8,333 bases of DNA from an uncultured Collinsella sp. (GTDB lineage Bacteria; Actinomycetota; Coriobacteriia; Coriobacteriales; Coriobacteriaceae). The notes under the pieces were generated by a model. It worked only from the letters and a program-made list of their open reading frames with translations. It had not been told where the DNA came from and made no database searches. Positions 1 to 5,334 of this stretch are shown piece by piece. Position numbers and translations under genes: made by a program. The stretch's first letter is position 1. Each line of letters starts with the position of its first letter. The stretch is taken from assembly GCA_958421655.1 (NCBI GenBank), contig CATZMG010000079.1:1-8333 (forward strand), read 5' to 3'.

Positions 1-1114
1 CGTCCTCGTCCTCATCATCCTCGGTAGCAGCCTGGGCCTGCTCGGCGGCGCGGGCTGCCGCAGCGCGAGCGGCAACCTGGGCATAGGACTCCTCGTTGCG
101 CTCGGGGAAGTTTGCCAGCACGTGCTCGAACTTGGCAAAATCCTCATCCCAGCGCGTAGAAGGCACGGCAAAGAAGACTTGCCTGACCTTAAAGTCGCCC
201 GACGCGAGCTCCTTGCGGAAGAGCTCGGCCACGGCCTCTGCGTCAAAGCCGTTGTTGTCGCAGCCCCAAGCACCCAGTACGAGCTTCTCGCGACCCAGCT
301 CGTCGCAGATGGCAAGCACAAAGCGAATGCGGTCGTGCAGGGCATCCAGCAGAGCATCGTCGCTCACGCGATACTCCTGGCGGGCGCGCTTAACGTTGGG
401 CGCGGCGGCCACGATCACGTCGGCGTATGCATGCACGTGGTTGCGGTCGAAGCGCACCGCAGGCACCACCAGCGCACGGTTTCGGTAAAGCTCGCAGTTG
501 ATGTTGCGGCGACGGTTCTCGCCGTACCATTTGCGCTGCTTATCGAGAACGTTGAACAGATACGAATCGGCGCACAGCGTGGCCTCCTGGCCCAGATAAC
601 CCTGAATATAGCCACCGCCCGGGTTGGTGAACGAGGCAAAGGCGAGCACGGCCATGTCGCAGAACTGCGCGTAGCCTCGACCGTTATCCAGAATAGCCTG
701 CGTGGCAGAGGCGTCGAGCACGGTGACCTTGGGCAGGACCGGAGCGGGCTCCTCGGCGGCAGGCGCGGGCTCGGTCTCCGCGGCTTCCTCTGCGGGCGCA
801 GGCTCGGCCACGGCCTCGGTCTCGGCGGACGCAACCTCAGTGGTCTCGACCTCGGCGGCCTCAGACTCCTCGGCAACCTGCTCCTCAGCAGCCGCTGCTT
901 TCTGGGCCTTGGCCTTCATCGCCGCGACAAAACCGGCAGGCATACCATCGAACTCGCGCACGCCGGCAAGCGAACGCTCGATGTCCTTGGCACAGGCCTC
1001 GGACACAGCCGCCACATGGCGCTCGGCGGCCTTGGCACGCGCCTCGCGCTTGGGATTGGGCTGACCCGCTCGGTTGGACCTGCGGTTACGGTTCCTGTTG
1101 TCGACGTCTGCCAT
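1..1114 (-). CDS. Macrodomain/PARG-like protein (TIGR02452/DUF2263 type), 3' end outside window
   Basis: The frame is open for 371 codons from ATG 1114 to the left edge; the C-terminus is missing. An AGGAAAGGTGG Shine-Dalgarno lies just upstream. Residues 1-75 are basic and helical. Residues 76-127 form an Ala/Glu/Pro-rich acidic spacer. The macrodomain-like part starts near 128. It contains NPGGG (164-168), then seven residues and QEATLC (176-181), then AAAPN (236-240) and LVLGAWGC (278-285), all family landmarks. Family members hydrolyse poly(ADP-ribose) or bind ADP-ribose in the cytoplasm, using a GGG-X6-8-QEE signature whose second Glu is catalytic. Here that residue is Ala178, so hydrolysis is doubtful and binding may remain. 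The visible end (about 345-371) is an Ala-rich then Asp/Glu-rich tail. The gene is separated from the BI-1 gene upstream by a terminator, so it probably has its own promoter, which I could not place. The family call is confident; the function is not. Confidence 0.85.
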   Translation of the reverse strand, partial: MADVDNRNRNRRSNRAGQPNPKREARAKAAERHVAAVSEACAKDIERSLAGVREFDGMPAGFVAAMKAKAQKAAAAEEQVAEESEAAEVETTEVASAETEAVAEPAPAEEAAETEPAPAAEEPAPVLPKVTVLDASATQAILDNGRGYAQFCDMAVLAFASFTNPGGGYIQGYLGQEATLCADSYLFNVLDKQRKWYGENRRRNINCELYRNRALVVPAVRFDRNHVHAYADVIVAAAPNVKRARQEYRVSDDALLDALHDRIRFVLAICDELGREKLVLGAWGCDNNGFDAEAVAELFRKELASGDFKVRQVFFAVPSTRWDEDFAKFEHVLANFPERNEESYAQVAARAAAARAAEQAQAATEDDEDED

Positions 1115-1179
1115 ACGTGGCCACCTTTCCTGTCGCTGCCGCTATTGGCTTTTCCCACCCATGATACCCCGCCGCGTAC

Positions 1180-1205
1180 AAAAAAGACGGCCCCGAAGGA
1201 CCGCC
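1180..1205 (-). terminator. Intrinsic terminator of the BI-1 gene
   Basis: Read on the minus strand, GGCGGTCC and GGGCCGTC pair in an 8-bp stem with two G-U wobbles. The loop is TTCG, a stable tetraloop, and six T residues follow. The stem begins about 46 bases after the BI-1 stop codon and ends before the next gene's ribosome binding site, so it should close the BI-1 transcript. Confidence 0.9.
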
Positions 1206-1251
1206 TTTCGCATCGATTTACACGCACGGCAAGCACCGCCGCAATTCGCCA

Positions 1252-1947
1252 CTAGTCGCGACGGCCAAGGATGTTCAGGATGCGCAGGAACACGTTGATG
1301 ATATCCACAAATAGATTGGACGCCATGAGCACGGCGTTGGGCAGCGTAGGCGGCACCGTCGTGGCAACATAGGTGTCGTAGCCAATAAAGCCGGCGAACA
1401 CCACGATCACGATCAGGTCGGTGATGGTCTGCGAGACGCCCATGAACATCAGCACGATCTCAACCAGAATAGTGGCGAGCAGAATGCCAAAACCGATGCC
1501 ATATACGCGCTGGAAGAACTTGGGGAAGGTCACGCCCAACGCGCCAAAGACAAAGGTGATGGCGGCCGTGGCGATAAAGGCAGTGTTGATGGTGGGCAGG
1601 TCGTAGTTGGCAAGGCCAAACGACGCGGTCAGGCCAAAGGTACTCGCAAAGATTACATAGCCCACAAGGGACAGGCCCACGGACTGCTTGCTGGCGGCGG
1701 CCGACATCATGACCATGCCGACGATGGTCAAAATAAACGAGCCAAAGACCAGCGGCAAGGCGGCGCCGCTCATCATCATGCGGGCAAACGACATGGTGCT
1801 CGTAAAGTAGGCGCCGGCGCCCATGGCGCAAAAGCCCAAGAAGATCAGGGCAGACATGGCGAGATTGTACGCGCGCGGCGACATCTCCTTGGCGCGGCTT
1901 GCGCCGGTTTCGATGGGGCCGTTCTGATAGCCCTGAATATCGTTCAT
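1252..1947 (-). CDS. Bax inhibitor-1 (BI-1)/YccA family membrane protein
   Basis: This is a 231-residue integral membrane protein with about six or seven hydrophobic segments (near 30-48, 61-81, 93-113, 120-139, 150-170, 175-193, and a C-terminal one at 207-228). It has a short hydrophilic N-terminus. The ending LFVDIINVFLRILNILGRRD is very close to the usual BI-1 C-terminus. Bacterial relatives such as B. subtilis YetJ are pH-sensitive calcium leak channels gated by two Asp residues. Here Asp191 (in GYDTY) and Asp215 (in FVDIIN) are 24 residues apart, the same spacing as the YetJ pair, so the sensor appears intact. ATG 1947 is preceded by AAAGGA at good spacing. A TACAAT -10-like element and a near-palindrome lie upstream, and a strong terminator follows, so it is probably transcribed alone. 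The physiological role in this organism is unknown. Confidence 0.93.
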   Translation of the reverse strand: MNDIQGYQNGPIETGASRAKEMSPRAYNLAMSALIFLGFCAMGAGAYFTSTMSFARMMMSGAALPLVFGSFILTIVGMVMMSAAASKQSVGLSLVGYVIFASTFGLTASFGLANYDLPTINTAFIATAAITFVFGALGVTFPKFFQRVYGIGFGILLATILVEIVLMFMGVSQTITDLIVIVVFAGFIGYDTYVATTVPPTLPNAVLMASNLFVDIINVFLRILNILGRRD

Positions 1948-1986
1948 AATTTCGTCCTTTCAAAAGCGCCGCGACAGCGCAGTAGC

Positions 1987-2008
1987 TGACAAGATTCCTG
2001 TCATTGTA
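1987..2008 (-). promoter_or_regulatory. Possible BI-1 gene promoter (-10) with overlapping operator-like palindrome
   Basis: On the minus strand TACAAT (2008-2003) could be a -10 box; I see no convincing -35. It shares one base with a 17-bp near-palindrome, TGACA-GGAATCT-TGTCA (2003-1987), in which seven of eight base pairs match. The palindrome would cover the transcription start and lies about 40 nt before the BI-1 ATG. That is a position where a dimeric repressor could act. Palindromes this good also arise by chance, so this is tentative. Confidence 0.35.
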
Positions 2009-2026
2009 CCCGAATGCCGTACGTCC

Positions 2027-2365
2027 TTACCTACGGCGCTCGCCCTCGAGCGTGCGATCAAAGGCCCAGACCCACCAACGCATCACGTGTGCCTGCGAGC
2101 CGTCCGCCCGCTCGCGCGTCTGGTCCTCCAGATACAACTCGGTCGCATGCCCGCCAAAACGCACCTTATAGGTTGCCGTACGAATGCCGTGAACCGTCAG
2201 GCCAAACCCAGTGGTCGAGACAATCTCGTCAATCGTAAAGCAACGACCGTCGACCCAGCAGACGGTGACCGGCACGACCTGTCCGCCCGCGAGGATGCGA
2301 GCCACGACGTCCACATACTGCTTGTGCACGCGCCGAGTTTTGCCATCTGTCTGTCGATATTCCAT
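2027..2365 (-). CDS. Small conserved protein of unknown function
   Basis: This is a 112-residue soluble protein with no signal peptide or membrane segment. The segment KQYVDVVARILAGGQVVPV, the CWVDGR that follows, then ...TIDEIV... and the late RWWVWA resemble, from memory, a small family common in Firmicutes and Coriobacteriia. That family has the pattern YVDVVARF-x-PL-x-I-x-W-x-DGR-x-Y-x-IDRV ... RWFV. The pattern suggests a compact beta-rich fold; no function is known to me. The frame is open upstream to 2452. I chose ATG 2365 because homology begins there and a promoter-like sequence lies immediately before it. AGGAG is present but only two bases from the ATG, too close to act as a normal Shine-Dalgarno. 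The gene is divergent from the phosphate transporter and 79 bp upstream of the BI-1 gene, with no clear terminator between. Confidence 0.75.
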   Translation of the reverse strand: MEYRQTDGKTRRVHKQYVDVVARILAGGQVVPVTVCWVDGRCFTIDEIVSTTGFGLTVHGIRTATYKVRFGGHATELYLEDQTRERADGSQAHVMRWWVWAFDRTLEGERRR

Positions 2366-2372
2366 GTCTCCT

Positions 2373-2402
2373 ATTATCGAACGCATGTTTGCATGTTGTA
2401 AA
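2373..2402 (-). promoter_or_regulatory. Sigma-70-type promoter, probably giving a leaderless mRNA
   Basis: On the minus strand TTTACA (2402-2397) and GATAAT (2378-2373) each match the -35 and -10 consensus at five of six positions and are 18 bases apart. The -10 box ends seven bases before ATG 2365. Transcription would therefore start at or next to the A of the start codon. Confidence 0.6.
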
Positions 2403-2488
2403 GCGAACAGACTGTGGTTTTGGAGTGTCGGAGCAATCGCACGTGTCCGCATGGCGTGTTAGCAAAAAGAAAACCCGCGGTCAACAGG

Positions 2489-2507
2489 ACTAATATTCAA
2501 TTTTAGT
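2489..2507. promoter_or_regulatory. Operator-like near-palindrome between the divergent genes
   Basis: The 19-bp sequence ACTAATATTCAATTTTAGT is symmetric apart from one pair and the central base. It sits in an AT-rich patch of the 250-bp region between the small unknown gene and the phosphate transporter. It could be a regulator site for the transporter. The rest of this intergenic region (2403-2553) shows no convincing promoter to me. Confidence 0.3.
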
Positions 2508-2553
2508 GCCAAAAAATCCACTTCTCACGTCAGAACTCCGTTAAGAAACCCAC

Positions 2554-2585
2554 AGGAGGTGATACGATTTATCATGTTTTTGTAA
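2554..2585 (+). promoter_or_regulatory. Strong Shine-Dalgarno and three-codon upstream ORF (Met-Phe-Leu-stop)
   Basis: AGGAGGTGAT (2554-2563) is a ten-base perfect match to the 16S anti-Shine-Dalgarno and the strongest such site I see in the window. It is followed by ATG TTT TTG TAA (2574-2585), with the ATG 10 bases after the GTGAT end. This mini-ORF is in the same frame as the phosphate transporter, which starts 30 bases after the TAA behind only a weak GAGAAAG. A leader peptide that tunes transporter translation is plausible but unproven. Confidence 0.4.
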
Positions 2586-2615
2586 CGTGCCTGCAAACTT
2601 CGAGAAAGCCCATAT

Positions 2616-3665
2616 ATGGACGTAACGTTCTCAACCTTCCTCGGCCAAATTGTGTCGAACCCAGTCCTTGCCGTCACCGTGATCCTCGCGTTGGGCGCCA
2701 TCTTCGTCAATGGATGGACCGACGCGCCCAACGCCATCGCGACCTGCGTCACTACGCGTTGCATGCCCGCCCGCGCCGCCATTCTCATGAGCGCCGCATT
2801 CAACTTCCTCGGCGTGCTCATCATGACGCACTTTAATGCGAGCGTCGCCAACACCATCTCACATATCGTCGACTTTGGCGGAAACAGCACCATGGCGCTC
2901 GCCTGTCTGTGCGCGGCGCTGTTCTCCATCGTCGTCTACGGCGCCACAGCGTCGCGTTTTGGCATCCCCACCTCGCAAAGCCACAGCCTTATCGCCGGCC
3001 TGACCGGTGCCGCTATCGCCCTCGGCGGCGCGAGCAGCGTCAACGTCCACGAGTGGATGAAGGTCATCTACGGCCTGGCGCTCTCCATCGGCCTGGGCTT
3101 TGTCATGGGCTGGGTCCTGTGCAAACTCGTCTCGATTCTTTTCGCCGCCGCCAACAGGCGACGTGCCAATGTCTTCTTTAAATACGCTCAGATCGCGAGC
3201 GCTGCGGCCATGAGCTTTATGCACGGCGCGCAGGATGGACAGAAGTTCATCGGCGTGCTCTTTTTAGGCGTGGCCTTCGCAAACGGCCAGACCAGCGTCG
3301 GCGATGCCGGCATCCCCATCTGGATTATGCTGCTGTGCTCGGCCACTATGGGTATCGGTACCAGCGTGGGCGGTGAGCGCATCATCAAGTCCGTCGGCCA
3401 GAGCATGGTTAAGCTCGAGAAGTATCAGGGCTTCTCCGCCGACCTCGCGGGCGCCGCGAACCTGCTGCTTGCCACCCTTACCGGCATCCCCGTGTCCTCC
3501 ACACACATCAAGACCTGCGCCATCATGGGCGTCGGTGCCGTCAAGCGCCTCTCGGCCATCAACTTCGGAGTCGTCAAGGACATGATGTTCACCTGGTTCT
3601 TCACCTTCCCCGCCTGCGGACTCATCAGCTTTGTCATGGCCAAGCTGTTCATGATGTTCCTCTAA
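2616..3665 (+). CDS. pit: PiT-family inorganic phosphate transporter
   Basis: This is a 349-residue multi-pass membrane protein of the PiT family (PF01384), a low-affinity phosphate symporter in the cytoplasmic membrane. The family's internal duplication is visible. The first half has NGWTDAPNA (32-40) and FGIPTSQSH (115-123); the second has HGAQDGQK (203-210) and GIPVSSTH (290-297). These correspond to the GANDxxNA-type and P-x-S-x-(S/T)-H motifs. The first repeat reads GWTD instead of GAND and the second GAQD, a variant I associate with Firmicutes and Coriobacteriia members. The protein is compact compared with E. coli PitA, with only a short central loop (about 178-190). No ATG, GTG or TTG occurs between the in-frame TAA at 2583 and ATG 2616, so the start is fixed, although its Shine-Dalgarno is weak. 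A DUF47 gene follows 67 bp downstream, the usual partner, so the two probably form an operon. Confidence 0.95.
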   Translation: MDVTFSTFLGQIVSNPVLAVTVILALGAIFVNGWTDAPNAIATCVTTRCMPARAAILMSAAFNFLGVLIMTHFNASVANTISHIVDFGGNSTMALACLCAALFSIVVYGATASRFGIPTSQSHSLIAGLTGAAIALGGASSVNVHEWMKVIYGLALSIGLGFVMGWVLCKLVSILFAAANRRRANVFFKYAQIASAAAMSFMHGAQDGQKFIGVLFLGVAFANGQTSVGDAGIPIWIMLLCSATMGIGTSVGGERIIKSVGQSMVKLEKYQGFSADLAGAANLLLATLTGIPVSSTHIKTCAIMGVGAVKRLSAINFGVVKDMMFTWFFTFPACGLISFVMAKLFMMFL

Positions 3666-3732
3666 TCAAACCGAACGTCCATCCGGACCGCAACACTTCG
3701 CCCACCCGTCTTCGCCTCGAAAGGACCCACCC

Positions 3733-4356
3733 ATGGCAAAGAAACCCGATTCGTTCTACTTTGACAACTACGTCGCTTGCGCCGACCTCGCCGTCCAGGC
3801 CGCAGAGCTGCTCACCAAGATTTTTGAGAACTTCGATCCCGCGCAGATTCACGACATGCTCAATAAGATGCATGCGATTGAGCATGCGGCAGACAAGAAG
3901 CACCACGAGCTCGAAGACGCCCTGCTCACCGCCTTTATCACCCCGCTCGAGCGCGAGGATCTGGATCTGATGAGCTGCGCGCTCGACACCGTGCTCGACC
4001 GTATTGAGGGCGTCGTGCAGCGCGTCTACTTCACCAACATTCAGAGCATCCATCCCGACGCCATCGTCATCGCCCACAAGGTGACTGACGCCTGCCGCGC
4101 CATGAAAGACCTGATGGTCGAGCTTCCCAACTACCGCAAGTCCAAAACGCTGCGCGAGCTGGTCATCCAGATCAACACCATCGAGTCCGAGGCCGACGAG
4201 CTCTACATCAACGCCATGCGCAACCTGCACGTTAACGGCAAGGACCCGCTCGAGGTCGTCGCCTGGCGTGACGTGTACGCCTTCCTGGAGTACTGCGCTG
4301 ACTGCTGTGAGAATGTGGCCGATGTTGTGGATTCGATTGTCATGAAGAACAGTTAA
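3733..4356 (+). CDS. DUF47 family PhoU-like protein, partner of the PiT transporter
   Basis: This is a 207-residue all-helical cytoplasmic protein of the DUF47/PhoU_div family (PF01865). Family members are encoded next to PiT transporters and are thought to modulate phosphate uptake. Landmarks are AIEHAADKKHHEL (48-60), FITPLEREDLDLM (68-80), LDTVLDRIE (84-92), INTIESEADELY (147-158) and LEYCADCCENVADVV (185-199). The repeated E-xxx-D helices at Glu50/Asp54 and Glu151/Asp155, with Asp190, Glu193 and Asp197, fit the metal-binding bundle of PhoU-type proteins. The length is normal for the family. ATG 3733 has AAAGGA about eight bases upstream. No U-rich terminator follows; instead a 108-nt hairpin repeat begins six bases after the stop codon. 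Confidence 0.95.
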   Translation: MAKKPDSFYFDNYVACADLAVQAAELLTKIFENFDPAQIHDMLNKMHAIEHAADKKHHELEDALLTAFITPLEREDLDLMSCALDTVLDRIEGVVQRVYFTNIQSIHPDAIVIAHKVTDACRAMKDLMVELPNYRKSKTLRELVIQINTIESEADELYINAMRNLHVNGKDPLEVVAWRDVYAFLEYCADCCENVADVVDSIVMKNS

Positions 4357-4361
4357 TTGGG

Positions 4362-4469
4362 GGTACGTGTCCCGGCGGCGAAGGGCCGGCACCTGTTTGC
4401 TTTCTCACTCCGGCTGCATGGCAGAGTCGTTCGAAAGTAAACAGGTGCCGGCCCTTCGCCTTACGTACC
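4362..4469 (+). repeat. 108-nt hairpin-forming inverted repeat (REP- or MITE-like)
   Basis: Bases 4377-4404 pair with 4433-4460 in a continuous 28-bp stem that is perfect except for one G-T pair (4399 with 4438), around a 28-base loop. Outside this, GGTACGT (4362-4368) pairs with ACGTACC (4463-4469), separated from the main stem by an 8-base bulge on the left and two bases on the right. The single imperfect pair is a G-U wobble in plus-strand RNA but a C-A mismatch in minus-strand RNA. ATTGGG occurs directly left of the repeat (4356-4361) and again at 4473-4478. No T-tract follows, so it is not a classic intrinsic terminator, though it could stabilise the 3' end of the pit-DUF47 mRNA. Mobile palindromic elements often look like this. 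Confidence 0.8.
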
Positions 4470-4472
4470 ACC

Positions 4473-4625
4473 ATTGGGAACTTTGGCTGATACTTTGAAA
4501 GCGATGGGGCTTTTGTTGGCGGGGCCTTTGGACCCGATTGGGAACTTTGGGACCGCCTTAAACGTTTGGGTGGATGGTGCTTTGGGTACCCTTTGTTTTA
4601 CTTTGGATTGATTCGTTGAATTTGG
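4473..4625 (+). repeat. G+T-rich spacer with short direct repeats
   Basis: The 14-mer ATTGGGAACTTTGG occurs at 4473-4486 and 4537-4550. CTTTGG occurs five times (4481, 4526, 4545, 4580 and 4601), followed by ATTTGG at 4620. The stretch is poor in C and unlike the surrounding C-rich sequence. I found no convincing gene or promoter here. It probably belongs with the hairpin element next to it or is the remnant of an insertion. Confidence 0.55.
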
Positions 4626-4636
4626 AGGGCTTGGTT

Positions 4637-5167
4637 GTGAGTTATTTGGATTTGGCTCGTTCTCGGTATTCTTGTCGTTTGTTTGAAGACCGTCCTGTTG
4701 AGCAGTCGGTGGTGGATGCCATTGTTGAGGCTGGGCGTATTGCTCCTTCTGCTTGTAATAACCATCCAACCCGTGTGATGGTGTTGGATACGCCTGAGCT
4801 TCTGGAGAAGGCTGCTGCTTGTCAGCCTCGGTTTGCTCGTGATGGGTCTATCTTTGGCGCTCCGCTTATCTTCCTTATTTGCAGCGTTACCGATGATGCT
4901 TGGGTGCGCCCGTATGATCAGATGAATTCCAGCGAAATCGATACATCCATCGTTTGCGATCAGATGATGATGGAGGCCACCGAGCAGGGCCTGGGAACGT
5001 GCTGGGTATGCCATTTTAAGCCAGAGGTGGCACAGGAGCAGTTCAATCTGCCCAAGGGCGTTTATCCCTATCACATGCTTGTCTGTGGCTATCCTGCCGA
5101 CCACATCGCCGACCCCGAGCATCGCGAGGCCCGTACCATTCCCCTCCCCAACTTCCTCCTCAAGTAG
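4637..5167 (+). CDS. Nitroreductase family protein
   Basis: This is a 176-residue soluble protein of the nitroreductase family, FMN-dependent dimers that use NAD(P)H to reduce nitro compounds, quinones or similar substrates. The natural substrate cannot be read from sequence. LARSRYSCRLFEDRPV (6-21) and RIAPSACNNHP (34-44) match the N-terminal FMN-binding region. IDTSIVCDQMMMEATEQGLGTCWVCHF (101-127) and LVCGYPADH (148-156) match the C-terminal half. The frame is open from 4574, but GTG 4637 is the best start: GGAGGG lies seven bases before it and homology begins there. The first part of the gene uses mostly T-ending codons (GCT, CGT, GTT, TCT), while the last 25 or so codons use the C-ending codons typical of its neighbours. 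This internal shift suggests a recombined or recently acquired 5' part. It is probably transcribed alone and ends at the terminator at 5216-5253. Confidence 0.9.
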   Translation: MSYLDLARSRYSCRLFEDRPVEQSVVDAIVEAGRIAPSACNNHPTRVMVLDTPELLEKAAACQPRFARDGSIFGAPLIFLICSVTDDAWVRPYDQMNSSEIDTSIVCDQMMMEATEQGLGTCWVCHFKPEVAQEQFNLPKGVYPYHMLVCGYPADHIADPEHREARTIPLPNFLLK

Positions 5168-5215
5168 TTTTTTGGCACATGCCCTAAAACCTACCTTTTA
5201 CCGCTCACCCATTCG

Positions 5216-5253
5216 CCGAGTTCTGCGCCACAATGTGCAGGGCTCGGTTTTTT
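5216..5253 (+). terminator. Intrinsic terminator of the nitroreductase gene
   Basis: CCGAGTTCTGC (5216-5226) pairs with GCAGGGCTCGG (5237-5247) in an 11-bp stem with two G-U wobbles and a 10-base loop. TTTTTT (5248-5253) follows directly. It lies about 50 bases after the nitroreductase stop. Its right arm also belongs to a second possible stem, TGTGCAGGG (5234-5242) with CCCTGCACA (5265-5273), which cannot form at the same time. Confidence 0.85.
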
Positions 5254-5278
5254 ATGTTGCGCGCCCCTGCACAGTCAT

Positions 5279-5308
5279 AAAAAAGGACCAGCAAGCTGCG
5301 GGTCCTTT
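5279..5308 (-). terminator. Intrinsic terminator of the divIVA cluster
   Basis: AAAGGACC and GGTCCTTT (5282-5289 and 5301-5308) form a perfect 8-bp stem with an 11-base loop. On the minus strand the hairpin runs into six T residues, starting 27 bases after the divIVA stop. The symmetric A/T flanks may let it work weakly in the plus direction too, giving a double stop between the converging genes. Confidence 0.88.
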
Positions 5309-5334
5309 CTAGGCACTAAATTGTAGGCCGAATG

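Noticed and set aside
122..1255. Long plus-strand open frame (377 codons) opposite the PARG-like gene
   Set aside because: The minus-strand frame encodes a recognisable family with a good ribosome binding site. The plus frame is a low-complexity Leu/Gly/Arg/His-rich shadow created by GC-rich codons and runs across the terminator.
2016..2037. Six-base-pair hairpin (GCCGTA/TACGGC) at the end of the small unknown gene
   Set aside because: The stem is short and no T-tract follows on either strand, so I do not call a terminator.
3649..4392. Minus-strand open frame of 247 codons opposite the DUF47 gene
   Set aside because: The DUF47 protein on the plus strand is a clear family match; the antisense product is a His/Val/Leu/Asp-rich shadow.
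4574..4636. Upstream ATG as the nitroreductase start
   Set aside because: It adds 21 hydrophobic residues not seen in the family and has no properly spaced Shine-Dalgarno, whereas GTG 4637 has both.
4461..4769. Minus-strand open frame of 102 codons across the repeat stretch and the nitroreductase start
   Set aside because: The product is low-complexity (Pro, Gln, Asn, Lys) and repeats short peptides only because the DNA repeats. It has no Shine-Dalgarno and ends inside the hairpin arm. It could be part of an element but is not supportable as a gene.
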